The notes under the pieces: generated by a model
Databases searched by the model: none
What the model saw: only the letters and a program-made list of their open reading frames with translations
Told to the model about the DNA's origin: nothing
Translations under genes and position numbers: made by a program
Assembly (NCBI GenBank): GCA_947631505.1
Contig: CANRLR010000002.1
Location: 159,792 to 223,791, forward strand
Direction of reading: 5' to 3'
Length of the DNA: 64,000 bases
Source: an uncultured Lachnospiraceae bacterium
Lineage (GTDB): Bacteria > Bacillota > Clostridia > Lachnospirales > Lachnospiraceae
Part shown: positions 61,846-64,000 of the stretch, piece after piece
Layout of the letters: each line of letters opens with the position of its first letter
How positions within the stretch are numbered: position 1 is the first letter of the stretch

Positions 61846-63861
61846 ATGTCAGAACGAATAAAGCGTTTAATAATTATGGTAGCAGGAGCCGTATTCCTTA
61901 GCCTGATTTGTTTTTTTCTGGGAGATTTTTCCATGAATAAAAATATTGAGGAAATGAGAAAGTATTACAATTCGATCGAAGGAGTCTGGTCTGCGGCGGA
62001 TACGGAATACAAGTTAGAGATAAGGCGTGTCACAAGTGCCCATGTGGTATTTTCTATATGGGATAAAGCAAATGAGGTGAAAACGGATTTTTTTTCTGCT
62101 ACGGTAGAGGATGAGGAGAATCGTTACCGTTTTTCAGCGGGGTCGATGACAGACTATTTTGGTGATGACGGCTATTATAAAAAGGACGGCATAATTTCAC
62201 TGCAGGAAGGTGTTATTCAGCTTCAGCTGACAACAACCGGTGGAAAGACGGTATCTACAGTTAAATTGACAAAAAAGGAGCCGCTTCCTAAAAAGAATAA
62301 AATATCTTTGGATTCTTATCTCAATCAAGCGGCGAAGGTGCCGGATTCCTGTATTTCCTTTCAAGATTCAGAAGGCAGAAACTGGTTTATTCATGCAGAA
62401 ATGACGAAAGATAAGTATGAATATAGTTTTGACGGTATTAACCGGTACAGCTTTGAGACAGATTGTGAGAGCCGATGGGGAGAGAATCATGAATCCACCC
62501 AAATAAATCCCCAATATAAGCAAGTTGTTTATCGTAAAGAGAATCAGGTATTCACGGTTCTGTTCGACCAATATGGGCTGGTATCGCAGATTGAATGTAT
62601 GAGTGAGACGGAAAATAATAAACGTGAAGGGGATTTTTTGATGTATGGGGATACGGTGATGAAGTATCTGGGATCCTATCAGAAGGACACAAAAATTTCG
62701 CTGCCGGAACATACGAAAAAATTGGCTTCAGGAGCATTTTCGGTAAGCAATGATGTGAATCAGAATAAAGGGATGGGAGAATTAACGATTGATATTCCTC
62801 CCAATGTCGAGATTGAGAAAGGTGCTTTTGCAAATTGTAAAAGATTACATATTCGATTACTCAATGGACGAAAGGTAATTGAAGAGGGGACCTTTGCCCA
62901 TTTGCTGTCAGATGAAGCAACAGAGGCGACCTCCAACTGGGTTCGGATTTCCCTGCCTACGTCGATTCAGCGGTTGGAAAGAGATGCGTTCAACCAAATG
63001 GATGCGGCACAGAGCTGGCCGGATTATGTAAAGGGAATCACGCAGCATAAAAAATCCCCTGTTGTTGTGGAAAATGCCGGTTATGTAAAAGAAATGGAAG
63101 AGAATGCACTGTGTGGAGCTGTTGTTGAGGGAGCGGACCTTTATCGAGGTAATATGATGACCACATTTCCTAAGCATATACTTATTTATATGAAAACACA
63201 AAGCAGCAGGTTCTGCATACCTAAGAAAGTGAAAAAGTTAAAAAAGGGTGATTTCGTCTTTCTTCATAACTCGGATATCGGTTTTGTGGAACAGGGAGAC
63301 AGCAATATAGGCAGTGACTGGTATGATGATGACTGGTTTGAAAGTACAATAAAATTATCGGATGAACTGGAGGAAATTGAGGAGGATTCCATTTTACCGA
63401 ACGGGGAAATGCCGATACTGATTGCCGGTGAGAACTCGGATTTTTTTGTAAATAATAAAGATGACTGGTTGTTTTCAAAGGATATGACGGAATTATATGC
63501 AACCGCTTTCAGTGATCGTATTAAGATTCCGGACAGTGTAAAAAATATTCATGGATATGCATTATATGGAATTGATGGCGATTATGCCATAGATGGAGAA
63601 AATATTGTAATCCCTGCCGGTGTGCAGAAAATGAGCCGGAATGCATTTTATAAAGTCAGCAGTGATATTTATTTTGAGGGCGCCGTGCCGGAATTTTATG
63701 GGGATTTTTCGGAAGATACTCTGGCAGAAATGGAACAGATGTCAAAAAGTATATATGTGAAAAGAGGCATGAAAAGGGATTTTATCCATGCTCTTTTGAA
63801 AGGACAGAAGGTGACAGAAGAGAGAAGAAAAGAAGTTGAGTCAAAGATAAAAGGTTATTAA
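61846..63861 (+). CDS. Membrane-anchored BspA/LRR_5-like surface protein
   Basis: N-terminal TM; LRR_5-type segments (LPEHTKKLASGAFSV, IPDSVKNIHGYALYG, IPAGVQKMSRNAFYK). Confidence 0.75.
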   Translation: MSERIKRLIIMVAGAVFLSLICFFLGDFSMNKNIEEMRKYYNSIEGVWSAADTEYKLEIRRVTSAHVVFSIWDKANEVKTDFFSATVEDEENRYRFSAGSMTDYFGDDGYYKKDGIISLQEGVIQLQLTTTGGKTVSTVKLTKKEPLPKKNKISLDSYLNQAAKVPDSCISFQDSEGRNWFIHAEMTKDKYEYSFDGINRYSFETDCESRWGENHESTQINPQYKQVVYRKENQVFTVLFDQYGLVSQIECMSETENNKREGDFLMYGDTVMKYLGSYQKDTKISLPEHTKKLASGAFSVSNDVNQNKGMGELTIDIPPNVEIEKGAFANCKRLHIRLLNGRKVIEEGTFAHLLSDEATEATSNWVRISLPTSIQRLERDAFNQMDAAQSWPDYVKGITQHKKSPVVVENAGYVKEMEENALCGAVVEGADLYRGNMMTTFPKHILIYMKTQSSRFCIPKKVKKLKKGDFVFLHNSDIGFVEQGDSNIGSDWYDDDWFESTIKLSDELEEIEEDSILPNGEMPILIAGENSDFFVNNKDDWLFSKDMTELYATAFSDRIKIPDSVKNIHGYALYGIDGDYAIDGENIVIPAGVQKMSRNAFYKVSSDIYFEGAVPEFYGDFSEDTLAEMEQMSKSIYVKRGMKRDFIHALLKGQKVTEERRKEVESKIKGY

Positions 63862-63919
63862 ATTCCGTTCATGGGATTCAATAGCAAGGTTTTGACAAAA
63901 TTACCATTTATAGTTACAT

Positions 63920-63986
63920 GATGTCAGGGTCAAAAGGTCAGCATTGCACGTGCTTGCACGAAAGCAATGTTTGACCTTATTGACCC
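63920..63986. repeat. Long imperfect palindromic intergenic repeat
   Basis: GATGTCAGGGTCAAAAGGTCAGCATTGCACGTGCTTGCACGAAAGCAATGTTTGACCTTATTGACCC; first half recurs at 16206. Confidence 0.8.
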
Positions 63987-64000
63987 GCCAAACATGAGAA

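Overview
This is a low-GC Firmicutes chromosome window, probably Lachnospiraceae-like from gene content; the lineage is an inference. It is mostly dense, operonic core and accessory metabolism. In order: a truncated exported protein on the minus strand that the ORF track lacks; uvrB-uvrA-yfbR-acpS; a minus-strand two-component/ABC transporter module; an FMN-riboswitch rib operon; hydroxyacid dehydrogenase, MATE, HAD and Na/Ca exchanger genes; a complete fructose PTS operon with its own HPr and EI; a secreted metallophosphatase; a 2'-5' RNA ligase-like gene; DUF3783 and a TrpB2-like gene; a split purine terminus (PurO-like plus stand-alone AICAR transformylase); AIM24-like, MFS, DUF3793 and a soluble PocR receptor; a VTC/DUF4956/Cthe_2159-like triad; MATE, MCP, pflB-pflA, a lipoprotein, metY, pyk and DUF2974; a heterodimeric ABC exporter; an HMA protein; a Tet/EF-G-like GTPase fused to a NYN (YacP/Rae1-like) nuclease; trxA-trxB; and a BspA-like LRR protein. 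The strongest items for follow-up are: (1) the GTPase-NYN fusion; (2) an unlisted 45-aa leader ORF, strong terminator and complementary antiterminator segment ahead of the ABC heterodimer, resembling BmrB-BmrCD attenuation; (3) a three-copy structured repeat that each time sits in the T-tract of another intrinsic terminator and carries its own terminator hairpin with compensatory changes; (4) the VTC/DUF4956/beta-helix triad; (5) a fructose-operon HPr with His15 but Arg in place of regulatory Ser46. No CRISPR, tRNA, rRNA, prophage or transposase genes were recognised. All family assignments were made by reading the sequence, with no database search.
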